Part shown: positions 10,701 through 19,993 of the stretch, piece by piece
How positions within the stretch are numbered: the stretch's first letter is position 1
Layout: each line of letters begins with the position of its first letter
Assembly: GCA_028728195.1 (NCBI GenBank)
Contig: JAQYUY010000083.1
Location: 1 to 47,081 of the forward strand
DNA: 47,081 nucleotides
Reading direction: 5' to 3'
Source: Endozoicomonas sp. (ex Botrylloides leachii)
GTDB taxonomy: Bacteria; Pseudomonadota; Gammaproteobacteria; Pseudomonadales; Endozoicomonadaceae
Program-made: the position numbers and the translations under genes
Notes under the pieces: model-generated
What the model saw: the letters and a program-made list of their open reading frames with translations, nothing else
Told to the model about the DNA's origin: nothing
Database searches by the model: none

Positions 10701-11239
10701 TGAGAGCCCATAGGGAAAATGTCAATGAGTGCACCCCTAATGGCAAATTCTCCGTGCTCATAAACGGAATCAACACAACGATAGCCTGCTTGTTCAAACG
10801 CTTTCCGTTTTTGTTCAAGATTAAAGGCATCACCTTTTCTGAGCAGCAGACTACTGCCGTCAAGAAAAGTTTTTGGACAGACTTTGTGCGCCAGTGTTGT
10901 AACAGATGACACGATGATGGATTTTTTTATTTGAGAAAGCGTATGCAGTGTTGCTAGTCGTTCGGAAATAATATCCTGGTGAGGGGAGAAACTGTCATAG
11001 GGTAGTGTTTCCCAGTCAGGTAGCTGGAGCACGCTAATCGTATTGTTATCTTTCAAGAAGAAATGCAATTCTTCTTCCAAGGCAAGGGCTCTTGCACTAT
11101 CGGGTGTGATAATCAGTAGTAATCCGTCACACTGTTCTGCTGCGAGGCTGATGGCATAGGCAGAGGATGTGCCAGAGAGGTTGCCCCAGCGGCACTGGGA
11201 GCCTGGGTGATGGGGTAGACTGATCGATGTCTGCGCCAT
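7790..11239 (-). CDS. mfd: Transcription-repair coupling factor
   Basis: Helicase motifs GDVGFGKTEVAMRAAF, DEEHRFGVRHKEKLK, TATPIPRTL, RVGRSHHQAYAYLL. The ORF track begins at 11275; MAQTS at 11239 is the more likely start. Confidence 0.97.
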   Translation of the reverse strand: MAQTSISLPHHPGSQCRWGNLSGTSSAYAISLAAEQCDGLLLIITPDSARALALEEELHFFLKDNNTISVLQLPDWETLPYDSFSPHQDIISERLATLHTLSQIKKSIIVSSVTTLAHKVCPKTFLDGSSLLLRKGDAFNLEQKRKAFEQAGYRCVDSVYEHGEFAIRGALIDIFPMGSQIPFRIDLFDEEVDSIRTFDVESQRSVEQIDHIHLLPAHEFPMDKTSRDKFRAAFRNRFDVDHRECPLYQDIGAGVASPGIEYYQPLFFDEMASVFDYLPNNTTIMLEGDVQTAIVDFLADATERYEERKIDPLRPLLLPHELFIKAESLYSQINTYPKVILSAETYREKQGQINFPASTIPNLMLDAKSTNPIAPLQAFIKKANRTLLVAESTGRREALLDLLKEYNITPVIYDSWHLFQQSHDKLGITVGPINDAFQTQQGNINLVPESCLLGQRVMQKRRRSKVNAPNPDQIIRNLTELRLGSPVVHVDHGVGRYRGLKTLGIEDQQTEFLTLEYADEAKLYVPVDSLHLIVRYSGSDESQAPLHRMGSDRWSKARKKAAEKARDVAAELLDVYARREALQGVAFDPPDSYYFTFAAAFPFEETPDQQQAISAVINDMCALKPMDRLVCGDVGFGKTEVAMRAAFLAAHNGKQVAILVPTTLLAQQHYDSFRDRFAEWPIEVDVMSRFKSTKEINNLKSKLAKNAIDIIIGTHKLLQDQPEFNDLGLLIIDEEHRFGVRHKEKLKALRAKVDILTLTATPIPRTLNMAMSGMRDLSIIATPPARRLSIKTFIRENNPLLIKEAILRELLRGGQIYFLHNEVQTIEKAAQDLQTLIPEARIRIGHGQMRERELEQVMSDFYHRRFNVLVCTTIIETGIDIPNANTIIIHRADRFGLAQLHQLRGRVGRSHHQAYAYLLTPPVKTITTDARKRLDAISEAQDLGAGFMLASHDMEIRGTGELLGEGQSGQIHNVGFTLYTDMLERAVEAIRNGETPDPNKPLAHGIEINLRVPALLPESYIHDVHNRLILYKRIAAAKSNDELRSLQVELIDRFGLLPDPAKNLFRQTQIKLKAIKLGIQKLDTGSTQGRIEFENNPNIDPMIIIELVQAQPNVYHLEGSNVLKYYHKMETHNDRFKVTEALLKQLLVS

Positions 11240-11360
11240 GGTATTTCCGATTACCCTCCAACTTAATAAGATCACGAGATCATGTTATATCGTATGACAG
11301 GGCATTGTAGCGGGTGAATGAGCTTTAGCCCACTTTTTGTTTGCCTGAGCAATGAAGGTA

Positions 11361-11477
11361 ATACCAATGGTGTTTTCTAACTACGCCATTGCACTAACCA
11401 TCCTAACTACCAACACTGGGTTAGAACTCCTAGCAATAGCCTTGCTGATAGTGAGCTGACAATAGTTATCTAATACC
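11361..11477 (+). mobile_element. MITE-like dispersed element, copy B (degenerate right end)
   Basis: Left TIR ATACCAATGGTGTTTTCTAAC then CTACGCCATTGCACTAACCATC...CACTGGGTTAGAACTCCTAGCAATAGCCTTGCTGATAG. Confidence 0.7.
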
Positions 11478-11544
11478 TTGCAAATAAGAATAAAAAATTG
11501 CCTGGTAGTGTAGAAAGTACCGAGAAAAATCTTGCTAGATTCAA

Positions 11545-11934
11545 TTAAAAGGTGGGTTCTTTTCGGTTGTTTTTTTTTCCTTGACTTACTTGAGTTGAAG
11601 ATTTTTTCTTTGTGTCTAGTTTTGGCTTAACGGGCAAAATAAGTGCTATGAGGGTACTAAAAGTCAGCGCTGCAGCCACAATCATCCCCGCCCTTTTCAT
11701 TGCTTCAGGGCCTTGGCCAAGACTATCATAAATGGCTGTAAGAAATGCAGGTGCAAGCCAATGCTGCTCAGGAGTCGTCCACCAAGGTACATAAAGCAAC
11801 GTAGCTAAGCCAAAACAAAGCACGCGCTTAAGGCGGGTTGGCCAAGATTGGGCAATTAGCCATAACGAAAAAATACAACCTGTAGCACCTACAAGATAAA
11901 TGGCCCAGCCTAAGATGTACTGTGTACTTGTCAT
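11545..11934 (-). CDS. Small membrane protein of unknown function
   Basis: 129 aa with several predicted hydrophobic segments and a basic tail (KKKSSTQVSQGKKNNRKEPTF); divergent from the DUF599 gene. Confidence 0.65.
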   Translation of the reverse strand: MTSTQYILGWAIYLVGATGCIFSLWLIAQSWPTRLKRVLCFGLATLLYVPWWTTPEQHWLAPAFLTAIYDSLGQGPEAMKRAGMIVAAALTFSTLIALILPVKPKLDTKKKSSTQVSQGKKNNRKEPTF

Positions 11935-12044
11935 TTGATACCTATTGCCGATAGTAAATAGGGTAGCTATAAAGCTATAGAGGATGTGAGATACATCGTG
12001 GTAGTTATCTCAGTAGAGAGGTTTATAACCTCTGGAGGCTCATA

Positions 12045-12758
12045 ATGGCAAGTGCAACAGGTTCACTAATTGACTGGGTTGCGTTAACTACTCTACTTAC
12101 TTTTTGGTCTGGATATACCCTTTATGCCAAAAGAAAAAGTATCGATACACCCTGTATAGCGAGTGTATTAGCGCTTTATCGACGAGATTGGATGCTTCGA
12201 TTGTTGCGCCGTGATAATCGTACCAGCGATGCCAGTTTACTAACTAATCTTAGAGCAGGTGTTAGTTTCTTTGCTTCTACCAGTATTCTAGTCATAGCAG
12301 GCCTTATCACTGGTATTGCAGCATCAGAGCAAGCTGTTGGGGTGTTATCGACTATCCCTTTTGTTGTTAAAACCAGTCGTGAATTATGGGAGATAAAGCT
12401 CCTTGTTATGGTCGTTATTTTTGTGTATTCATTTTTTGAGTTTACTTGGAGCCATAGGCTGTATAACTTTGCCGGTGTTATCATCGGTAGCGCGCCCTTG
12501 CCTGAAGATATAGATAAGCGACCTTTAGAGCAACAGGTGTTCGCAACCCGAGCAGGACAAATCATAACCGTAGCAGCTTATCATTTTAACCTTGGTCTTA
12601 GAGCGTATTATTTTGCTATGGCGACTATGGCGTGGTTTATTAGTCCTTGGCTATTGATTTTTTCTTCTATGCTCGTGGTCATAGTGCTTTATCGCAGAGA
12701 GTTCTACTCCAACGTACTAAGTATCTTAGCCTGTAGTGATAAACAAACTAATATTTAA
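12045..12758 (+). CDS. DUF599-family membrane protein
   Basis: 237 aa multi-TM; ...ALYRRDWMLRLLRRDNR...DASLLTNLRAGVSFFASTSILVIAGLITG... and C-terminal YRREFYSNVLS. Confidence 0.85.
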   Translation: MASATGSLIDWVALTTLLTFWSGYTLYAKRKSIDTPCIASVLALYRRDWMLRLLRRDNRTSDASLLTNLRAGVSFFASTSILVIAGLITGIAASEQAVGVLSTIPFVVKTSRELWEIKLLVMVVIFVYSFFEFTWSHRLYNFAGVIIGSAPLPEDIDKRPLEQQVFATRAGQIITVAAYHFNLGLRAYYFAMATMAWFISPWLLIFSSMLVVIVLYRREFYSNVLSILACSDKQTNI

Positions 12759-12826
12759 CCCTAGTTTTTGTATAGCCTAAATAGATCATACGCCGTATCG
12801 GCGAATAGGTAATCGCTTGCTATTTA

Positions 12827-12961
12827 ATACCACTACGCTATTGAGCGGATTATTCTAACATCAGCACTGTGTTGGAGCTGTGCGCAATAGCCTTGCTATT
12901 AGTCGTTATTACTTCTTGTGCCGGAGGTTTGCTACGGTAGTTAGACAAACATGAATGGTAT
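12827..12961 (+). mobile_element. MITE-like dispersed element, copy C
   Basis: ATACCA + CTACGCTATTGAGCGGA...CATCAGCACTGTGTTGGAGCTGTGCGCAATAGCCTTGCTATTAG... ending in right TIR GTTAGACAAACATGAATGGTAT. Confidence 0.7.
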
Positions 12962-13313
12962 AATAATAGTACTGTATCAGGGTCTATGAAGTGGTTTTGC
13001 TAGTGTTTTCAAAGAATAATCAGTCAGCTGTAGGGGTATATTTTAAGAAATATCTGAAGTAAGGGGGGTTGAAATAAAAACAATAGACCTTATCTATCTA
13101 AGCAGATCTGTCTTGAATAAGATTTTATCTTTTCAAGCTTTAAAGTTGAAGTAATATTGGCCGTGTATTTTGGCTAGGCTAACGATCAACAGAAGGCAGA
13201 ATAACACGTGTTGGTGGGGGCTATTGTAAAGTATCCCAATGTAGGGTTGTTACCTGTATTGCCGGTGCAATAGCTTAGTTAGAATGTACGATGGGTGTAA
13301 GGCTAAGAGTTCA

Positions 13314-15224
13314 ATGACTATCGAAGCAAATAAAGAAACACTAGGGTTTCAGACAGAGGTAAAGCAGCTGCTGAACCTTATGATTCACTCGCTTTATTCT
13401 AACCGTGAAATCTTTCTCAGAGAATTAATATCGAATGCGTCAGATGCAAGTGATAAGTTGCGCTTTGAGGCATTGCATGATAGTTCTCTCATGGAGTCTG
13501 ATGGAACGCTAGAAATTCGTATTGGGTTTGATAAGGAAGCCAATACCGTCACGATAAATGATAACGGTATTGGCATGGGGCGCGATGAGGTTGTTTCGCA
13601 CTTAGGCACTATAGCTAAGTCAGGCACTGCAGATTTTCTGAAGAATTTAACAGGTGACCAGAAAAAAGACTCACAATTGATTGGTCAATTTGGTGTAGGT
13701 TTTTACTCAGCTTTTATTGTCGCGGATAAAGTCACGGTAGAAACCCGTCGAGCCGGTTCTGAAGAGGGTATTCGTTGGGAATCTGATGGTTCTGGTGAGT
13801 TTACTGTTGAGAATATTGATAAAGAGCAACGGGGCACATGCATCACCTTGCACTTGAAAGATGATGCTAACGAGTTTGCTGACGGCTGGCGTTTGCGTAA
13901 TATCATCCGCAAGTATTCTGACCATATCTCGCTTCCTGTGTTGATGGAAAAGGAGGCGGTGCCAGCTGCTGCTGATGAGAAAAAAGAAGAAAAAGAAACA
14001 CCGGAATGGGAAACTGTCAATACAGCTAAGGCACTGTGGTCACGTTCTCGTACGGATATTTCTGATGATGAATACAAGGAATTTTATAAGCATATCAGCC
14101 ATGATTTTGCTGATCCGTTGAAGTGGAGTCATAACAAAGTTGAAGGCAAGCTGGAATATACCAGTTTATTGTATGTACCAGCTAAAGCACCGTTTGATCT
14201 GTATAATCGAGAAATGCAAAAAGGGCTGAAACTTTATGTTCAGCGTGTTTATATTATGGATCAGGCCGAAGAGTTTCTGCCTATGTACCTGCGGTTTATT
14301 AAAGGTGTGGTAGATTCTAATGACCTGTCTCTTAATGTATCGAGAGAAATTCTTCAGAAAGACCCTCAGGTTGATAGCATGAAAAGTGCACTGACAAAGC
14401 GTGTACTGGATATGCTGGATAAGATGGCTAAGAAAGAGCCTGAAACATATACCCTATTCTGGAAAGAATTTGGTCAGGTGTTAAAAGAAGGCCCAGCAGA
14501 AGATCATGCTAACCGAGAGAAAATTGCAAAGTTATTGCGTTTTTCTACGACTCATAGCACTGGTGCAGCTCAAGATCAATCGCTAGTTGATTATGTTGAT
14601 CGGATGAAAGACGGCCAAGAAAAAATATACTATATTTGTGCTGAAACCCATAATGCGGCGGCTAATAGTCCTCACCTTGAAGTATTCCGCAAAAAAGGTA
14701 TTGAAGTCGTGTTACTGTCTGATCGGGTTGATGAATGGTTGGTGTCTCATCTGAGCGAGTTTGACGGCAAATCATTTGTAGATATTGGCCGAGGTGATTT
14801 AGATCTAGGCAAGTTAGATGATGAAGCAGATAAAAAATCTCAGGAAGAGGCAGTCAAGGCAAAAGAAGATTTAGTTAAGCGTATTAAAACTATTTTGGCT
14901 GATGAGGTTGAAGAGGTCAGAGTAACCCATCGTTTGACTGATTCGCCTGCTTGTCTGGTGGTTGGGCAGCATGATATGGGTGCCCAGATGCGCCAGATTA
15001 TGGAAGCTGCTGGTCAAACGATACCGTCTTCTAAGCCTATTTTTGAAGTCAACCCAGACCATCCTCTGGTGGTTAAGCTAGATCAAGAGCAAGATGAAGA
15101 CCGCTTTACTGATCTAGTAAAAGTAGTATTTGATCAAGCCAATCTGGCCTCTGGCGGAAAACTTGATGATCCGGCAGGTTATGTGCACCGTTTGAACAAG
15201 CTATTACTTGAAATGACGAGTTAA
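13314..15224 (+). CDS. htpG: Molecular chaperone HtpG (Hsp90)
   Basis: [57 protein letters not shown]. The ORF track begins at 13284; [15 protein letters not shown] at 13314 is the likely start. Confidence 0.97.
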   Translation: MTIEANKETLGFQTEVKQLLNLMIHSLYSNREIFLRELISNASDASDKLRFEALHDSSLMESDGTLEIRIGFDKEANTVTINDNGIGMGRDEVVSHLGTIAKSGTADFLKNLTGDQKKDSQLIGQFGVGFYSAFIVADKVTVETRRAGSEEGIRWESDGSGEFTVENIDKEQRGTCITLHLKDDANEFADGWRLRNIIRKYSDHISLPVLMEKEAVPAAADEKKEEKETPEWETVNTAKALWSRSRTDISDDEYKEFYKHISHDFADPLKWSHNKVEGKLEYTSLLYVPAKAPFDLYNREMQKGLKLYVQRVYIMDQAEEFLPMYLRFIKGVVDSNDLSLNVSREILQKDPQVDSMKSALTKRVLDMLDKMAKKEPETYTLFWKEFGQVLKEGPAEDHANREKIAKLLRFSTTHSTGAAQDQSLVDYVDRMKDGQEKIYYICAETHNAAANSPHLEVFRKKGIEVVLLSDRVDEWLVSHLSEFDGKSFVDIGRGDLDLGKLDDEADKKSQEEAVKAKEDLVKRIKTILADEVEEVRVTHRLTDSPACLVVGQHDMGAQMRQIMEAAGQTIPSSKPIFEVNPDHPLVVKLDQEQDEDRFTDLVKVVFDQANLASGGKLDDPAGYVHRLNKLLLEMTS

Positions 15225-15237
15225 CATTTTAAATAGC

Positions 15238-15269
15238 CTTGTAGACGTTTAATGCTAAACGTCTACAAG
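15238..15269. terminator. Perfect 14-bp stem-loop after htpG
   Basis: CTTGTAGACGTTTA-ATGC-TAAACGTCTACAAG immediately downstream of the htpG stop, between convergent genes. Confidence 0.65.
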
Positions 15270-15313
15270 AAAAGTGCTAAGGCTGAAATGCTTTTACGTG
15301 TAGTGTAGGAACG

Positions 15314-16948
15314 CTATTTTTTATGTGTCGGGTTAGGTTTAATAGCATTCTTAGTATTGGCAGCAATTTCTTTATACTGTTCAAAATCACTTTTATTTCG
15401 ATTAAGTTGTTCTTCTTCAGAGAAGTTAGAAAGAGACGTATTATTTCCTTTAGGCTGTGAAACGGGTAGGAAAGAGAATAAATTATAAGGAGCTTTTTGC
15501 TTATTCATTAATTCAATCACGTCTTCAGCCAACTTATTAGCTCTGGCAGCCATTGGTTTATTGCCTGTTATACCCTTGTATTCACTCTCATACTTTTCTT
15601 TTATTAATTTCTCAGCGCATAAAAAAATATTTGCTATCATCATACCTGACAATGAAGGTGCTGTTTTATTACCAGCGTTTTTTCCTTCTCTCCATTTATT
15701 GACTTGGGTATTAACTTCTAGCATATAAAAATTCATTAGATTAAAAGATTTGTGACCGTTAATATTTTGTAGTAATAAATTACAAACCTGTTCAGGTTGC
15801 ATGTTAGTGATAGTTTCAGTATTAATGCCTGCTTGTTCGAATAAAGGAATAATTTCTTCAGTTATTTCTGATGTTTTTTCAATAGGGTTGCTGGTTGCTT
15901 TTATTACATTTTCTTCTTCTATTTCTAGTTTATGTGTAACCCCATCATTAGCAAGTACTTTAATATTTTGATCTAACTCATCCATTTGTATTGTTTTTTC
16001 ATCACTTTTAGTTGTTGTAGACATGCATTGTTCAAGAGCTTTAAATGCTAATTCGTAGTCTTGTACTTTATAAGGCGACTTTGATTGCCCTCTTGGAGGG
16101 TTTAGTTTCAATAAACTATCAAAAGCATTTTCTACCACTCCTGGGTTTAGCTTATCATTTGAAGCTAAATCTACAGGTCTATATGGTGATGATGGATTAA
16201 GTTTAATTTTATTTTTGTCTTTTATTAATCCAAAATCAGTATAAGTTTTTTTACTTTTATCATTAAATTCTGGAATAACTACATCACCCTGATTGTTTTT
16301 ATTTATTAGAGCGGGTTTTCGGTGGGTTTTATCTTCAACACCATTTATAAATTGCCTCAAACACAATATAAAATGGTCTTCGTTACTACCTTTTTTGTAG
16401 GAAAAACTTTTAACATGGCCCTTTTTATTAGCATTGATCAGCTTAGCGCCTACTAACATATTATAAGAGCACAACTTAATAGCTGTTTTTGATTCCGCCA
16501 CTAATACTCTTTCAAGTGCATGCAATACCTCTTGAGGTAGATTTTTTACATCAGGGTTAGCCAATTTTTTCTTTGTTAGCTCAGCCAGTGAGTTTGCTTT
16601 GGTTAGATTGCCGACAAGTTTAACGTATTCAGGGTTTTTAGGATATTTACTCTTAACAACCTCAACTAAATTTTTTTTTGCTTTATCTACACGATTGTTA
16701 ATCGTGTTTCTTGTTGCTGATTTTATAATAGATAATATATCAGCATCTATTATTGAAAAATCTTTTTTATTAGATCGGTTTATATTTCTGCTTGTTACGG
16801 GTTTAGATATTTTATTTTGATCTTTAAAAGAAGGTATCTTTGTTTGTGAAGGGGTATCACTTCCTTTTCGATCGTTTTTTGATCTTTGATTAGATTTAAG
16901 AGGAGGTGATTGAGATGATCTTGAGCTAGGTCTAGGTATAGAGGGCAT
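15314..16948 (-). CDS. Hypothetical protein, disordered Pro/Ser/Lys-rich N-terminus
   Basis: Uninterrupted 544-codon ORF starting MPSIPRPSSRSSQSPPLKSNQRSKNDRKGS; upstream AAGGAG-like Shine-Dalgarno (reverse complement of ctcctt). No recognised family. Confidence 0.75.
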   Translation of the reverse strand: MPSIPRPSSRSSQSPPLKSNQRSKNDRKGSDTPSQTKIPSFKDQNKISKPVTSRNINRSNKKDFSIIDADILSIIKSATRNTINNRVDKAKKNLVEVVKSKYPKNPEYVKLVGNLTKANSLAELTKKKLANPDVKNLPQEVLHALERVLVAESKTAIKLCSYNMLVGAKLINANKKGHVKSFSYKKGSNEDHFILCLRQFINGVEDKTHRKPALINKNNQGDVVIPEFNDKSKKTYTDFGLIKDKNKIKLNPSSPYRPVDLASNDKLNPGVVENAFDSLLKLNPPRGQSKSPYKVQDYELAFKALEQCMSTTTKSDEKTIQMDELDQNIKVLANDGVTHKLEIEEENVIKATSNPIEKTSEITEEIIPLFEQAGINTETITNMQPEQVCNLLLQNINGHKSFNLMNFYMLEVNTQVNKWREGKNAGNKTAPSLSGMMIANIFLCAEKLIKEKYESEYKGITGNKPMAARANKLAEDVIELMNKQKAPYNLFSFLPVSQPKGNNTSLSNFSEEEQLNRNKSDFEQYKEIAANTKNAIKPNPTHKK

Positions 16949-17742
16949 AAATTACTCCTTATATAACTAAAATAGTTATGGTTTTATTTTTTTTGTAGAC
17001 TTATAGCTACAATATATAATCACATCCTATGGACAGTATTTCGAATACTCAAGACCATGACGAAAGGTCTAAAGGTATAATAAAATTTACGGGTAAGCCT
17101 TGATTATTATAAAACTATCAAAAAATAATTAATTTTAAAATTTATATGTTTTAGCTTTATTTAATAAAGCGACCCAATGTATTATTCAATAGGCGTATTT
17201 TTATTCCATAATACATATATCAATATATATGACTTTAGATAAATGATTTTTTTTATGACGATAAAGTCAAAATAATGGCTTGCTTTACGCTACTACAAGA
17301 ATTTATGATGCAGTAAAAGGGTAACTTTGTTTCCCTTATTCTGGAACCCAGCTGTCCATGCCATTACAGCAGTAAAAAATATGATTGGTATTACTCTGTT
17401 TACAGATATAGCGCTGAGTTACCGTATAATTTTTACCATACTTTATAACGCATTCTATTTCCTTGCACTTGCTGCAAGCTATCTTAGCGACCGCCATTTG
17501 ATCGCTACATAAAAATGAAGGATATTATCAACAACAACGCTTAACAACTAGAGTAATTCATGGTCGATAATTCCTGATGATATTAACGTATTTTATATGT
17601 TACAGATGATAAAATTATCGTCATAACTGTATCATAGCAGGCAGAAAATAAGCTTTATCCAATCAAATTTAGTCTAGCAATTTAAACGTCTTATGCTGCA
17701 TAATGGTGCAGCAAATATAATTAAAATAGGAGTGTATTAGGT

Positions 17743-18834
17743 ATGGTTAACTCCAACGATAATTCTTTGCTAGAAAAAATTACCGATCTCAATCCGATGG
17801 GAACGGATGGGTTTGAATTTATTGAGTTTGCTGGAGGACATGCAGCTGAGCTTGAAACGCTATTTTCCTCCTTCGGCTTTAGTGCTATTGCCAGACACCG
17901 TTCTAAGAATGTAATACTTTTCAATCAAGGTGATATTAATTTTATTGTTAATGGAGAACATAGTTCATTTGCTGAGAACTTTGCTAACCAGCATGGAGGT
18001 TGCGTGTGTTCTTTCGCAATCAGAGTGGCAGATGCGCATTATGCTTATGAGCGAGCTCTTGCCTTAGGCGCAACGCCAGGGCCAGAGCAGTGCGGACCTA
18101 TGGAGCTTAATATTCCTTCCATTATCGGTATTGGTGGTAGTTTATTGTATCTGGTCGACCTTTATAGTGATAAAGGGTCTATTTATGATGTGGATTTTGT
18201 CCCTATAGAAGGGGTAGGGCAGTCAACTATTAATGTAGGCCTGACCTCGATTGATCACCTAACACATAATGTCTATCAGGGAAATATGGCAGAATGGGCT
18301 GCTTATTATGAGAAATTTTTTAATTTTAAAGAAATTCGTTATTTTGATATTGAAGGAAAATTAACCGGTTTAAAGTCAAAAGCCATGACAAGCCCCTGTG
18401 GCAAGATCAGAATACCTATCAATGAATCCTCTGATGACAAAAGTCAGATTGCAGAATATTTAAAGGAATATAAAGGTGAGGGGGTTCAACATATAGCCTT
18501 AACATCAGATAATATTTACCACACTGTTGCGATGCTTAAAAAAGCGGGTGTACACTTTATGGAGCCTCCCCCTGCTACTTACTTCGATATGCTATCTGAA
18601 CGCTTACCTTGGCATCAAGAAGATGTTCAGCAATTAAAAAATCTAGGTATTTTACTAGATGGTGCACCAACAGCTGATGGTGGTTTATTATTACAGATTT
18701 TTACAAAGACAGAGATAGGTCCCATTTTTTTCGAGATTATTCAGCGCAAAGGTGATCAAGGTTTTGGTGAGGGAAATTTTACGGCGCTGTTTGAAAGTAT
18801 TGAGCGGGATCAGGTGCGTCGAGGAGTGTTATAA
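17743..18834 (+). CDS. hppD: 4-hydroxyphenylpyruvate dioxygenase
   Basis: 363 aa two-domain VOC fold; GTDGFEFIEFAGG N-terminus, SIDHLTHNVYQGNM, GVQHIALTSDNIYHTV, FFEIIQRKGDQGFGEGNFTALFESIERDQ. Confidence 0.95.
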   Translation: MVNSNDNSLLEKITDLNPMGTDGFEFIEFAGGHAAELETLFSSFGFSAIARHRSKNVILFNQGDINFIVNGEHSSFAENFANQHGGCVCSFAIRVADAHYAYERALALGATPGPEQCGPMELNIPSIIGIGGSLLYLVDLYSDKGSIYDVDFVPIEGVGQSTINVGLTSIDHLTHNVYQGNMAEWAAYYEKFFNFKEIRYFDIEGKLTGLKSKAMTSPCGKIRIPINESSDDKSQIAEYLKEYKGEGVQHIALTSDNIYHTVAMLKKAGVHFMEPPPATYFDMLSERLPWHQEDVQQLKNLGILLDGAPTADGGLLLQIFTKTEIGPIFFEIIQRKGDQGFGEGNFTALFESIERDQVRRGVL

Positions 18835-18890
18835 AATTAAGAAATAACCCAAATAACTAGATTAATTAAAGGGAATGGAAGGCTGGCCGC

Positions 18891-19682
18891 ATGAAAAGCC
18901 CAACAAAGTATAAAGCAAAAAAACCAGACGCTGCAGGTATTATTCATTATACAGCGGAAGATAATGAAACTTGGGGTATGCTGATGGAAAGGCAGCTCCA
19001 GTTGATACCCAATAGAGCTTGTGATGAGTTTGTACAAGGGCTTCAACGGCTGGCTTTACCAACTGATCGCATACCGCAGCTGGGGGAATTAAATAAAAAG
19101 CTGTCCAAATATACAGGTTGGGGTGTTGAGGCTGTTCCTGCCCTGATTGGTTTTGATCGCTTTTTTGCATTATTAGCTGAAAAAAAGTTTCCAATAGCGA
19201 CATTTATCAGAACACGGCAAGAGCTGGATTATCTCCAAGAACCCGATATTTTTCATGAAATATTTGGTCACTGCCCTTTGCTTACCCATCAGTCATTTGC
19301 CAATTTTACTGAGATTTATGGCCAGTTAGGCTTAGCAGCCAGTAAAGAAGAGCGCATCTGTCTTGCGAGACTTTACTGGATGACGGTTGAGTTTGGTTTA
19401 GTTCGATCAGAAGAAGGGCTTAGAATCTATGGGGGAGGAATTCTTTCTAGTTTCTCTGAGATAAAACATGCCTTAGAAAGTGACATTCCGCAGCGAAAAC
19501 CCTTTGAACTACTTGATGCCCTGCGAACACCTTATCGTATCGATATCTTACAACCGCTCTATTATATCATCGACAGCATGAGTGATTTATCTGCTATCAG
19601 TGAGTCAGATATTATAAGTCAAGCACATAAGGCTATCTCGCTTGGGCTTTATACGCCTTTATATACAGAGAACTCTGCCTAG
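18891..19682 (+). CDS. phhA: Phenylalanine 4-monooxygenase
   Basis: Aromatic amino acid hydroxylase signature PDIFHEIFGHCPLLT, YWMTVEFGLVRSEEGLRIYGGGILSS. Confidence 0.96.
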   Translation: MKSPTKYKAKKPDAAGIIHYTAEDNETWGMLMERQLQLIPNRACDEFVQGLQRLALPTDRIPQLGELNKKLSKYTGWGVEAVPALIGFDRFFALLAEKKFPIATFIRTRQELDYLQEPDIFHEIFGHCPLLTHQSFANFTEIYGQLGLAASKEERICLARLYWMTVEFGLVRSEEGLRIYGGGILSSFSEIKHALESDIPQRKPFELLDALRTPYRIDILQPLYYIIDSMSDLSAISESDIISQAHKAISLGLYTPLYTENSA

Positions 19683-19993
19683 CACCCTAATAGTTACCGG
19701 TTTTGTCAGAGAGTACCTATTAGGTTTAGTCTTAACTGCTACAACTAAGAATTATACTTAAACCTTATAAGGAAACTTATTTTATACAATCATATATGAC
19801 TGTAATTCAAATTTATAAGAATATCTCTATACTTAGATAAAACTATTACCAGCATAAACCCGCAGCTTGTCTCACTAAAAAGCAAACTACAATAACAACA
19901 TACAGCGAATGTTTAATAGCTTATATTAGCTTCAATAACTTTTCTTCAATCATCTACAGACAGGCAGCACTAAGCAGCTTAGAATTAGCTCCT

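Noticed and set aside
12176-12565. 129-aa minus-strand ORF opposite the DUF599 gene
   Set aside because: Fully overlapped by a convincing membrane protein gene on the other strand.
13196-13240. Possible extra fragment of the repeat (GAAGGCAGAATAACACG) upstream of htpG
   Set aside because: Only about 14 bp similar to copy A; too short to call.
13703-14077. 124-aa minus-strand ORF within htpG
   Set aside because: Antisense shadow ORF, Ser-rich as expected from reverse reading of the htpG codons.
17327-17512. 61-aa hydrophobic ORF in the AT-rich gap before hppD
   Set aside because: No clear ribosome-binding site or recognisable family; AT-rich DNA gives hydrophobic chance ORFs.
16949-17742. 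Looked for a CRISPR array or tandem repeats in the longest AT-rich gaps
   Set aside because: No regularly spaced direct repeats were seen here or elsewhere in the window.
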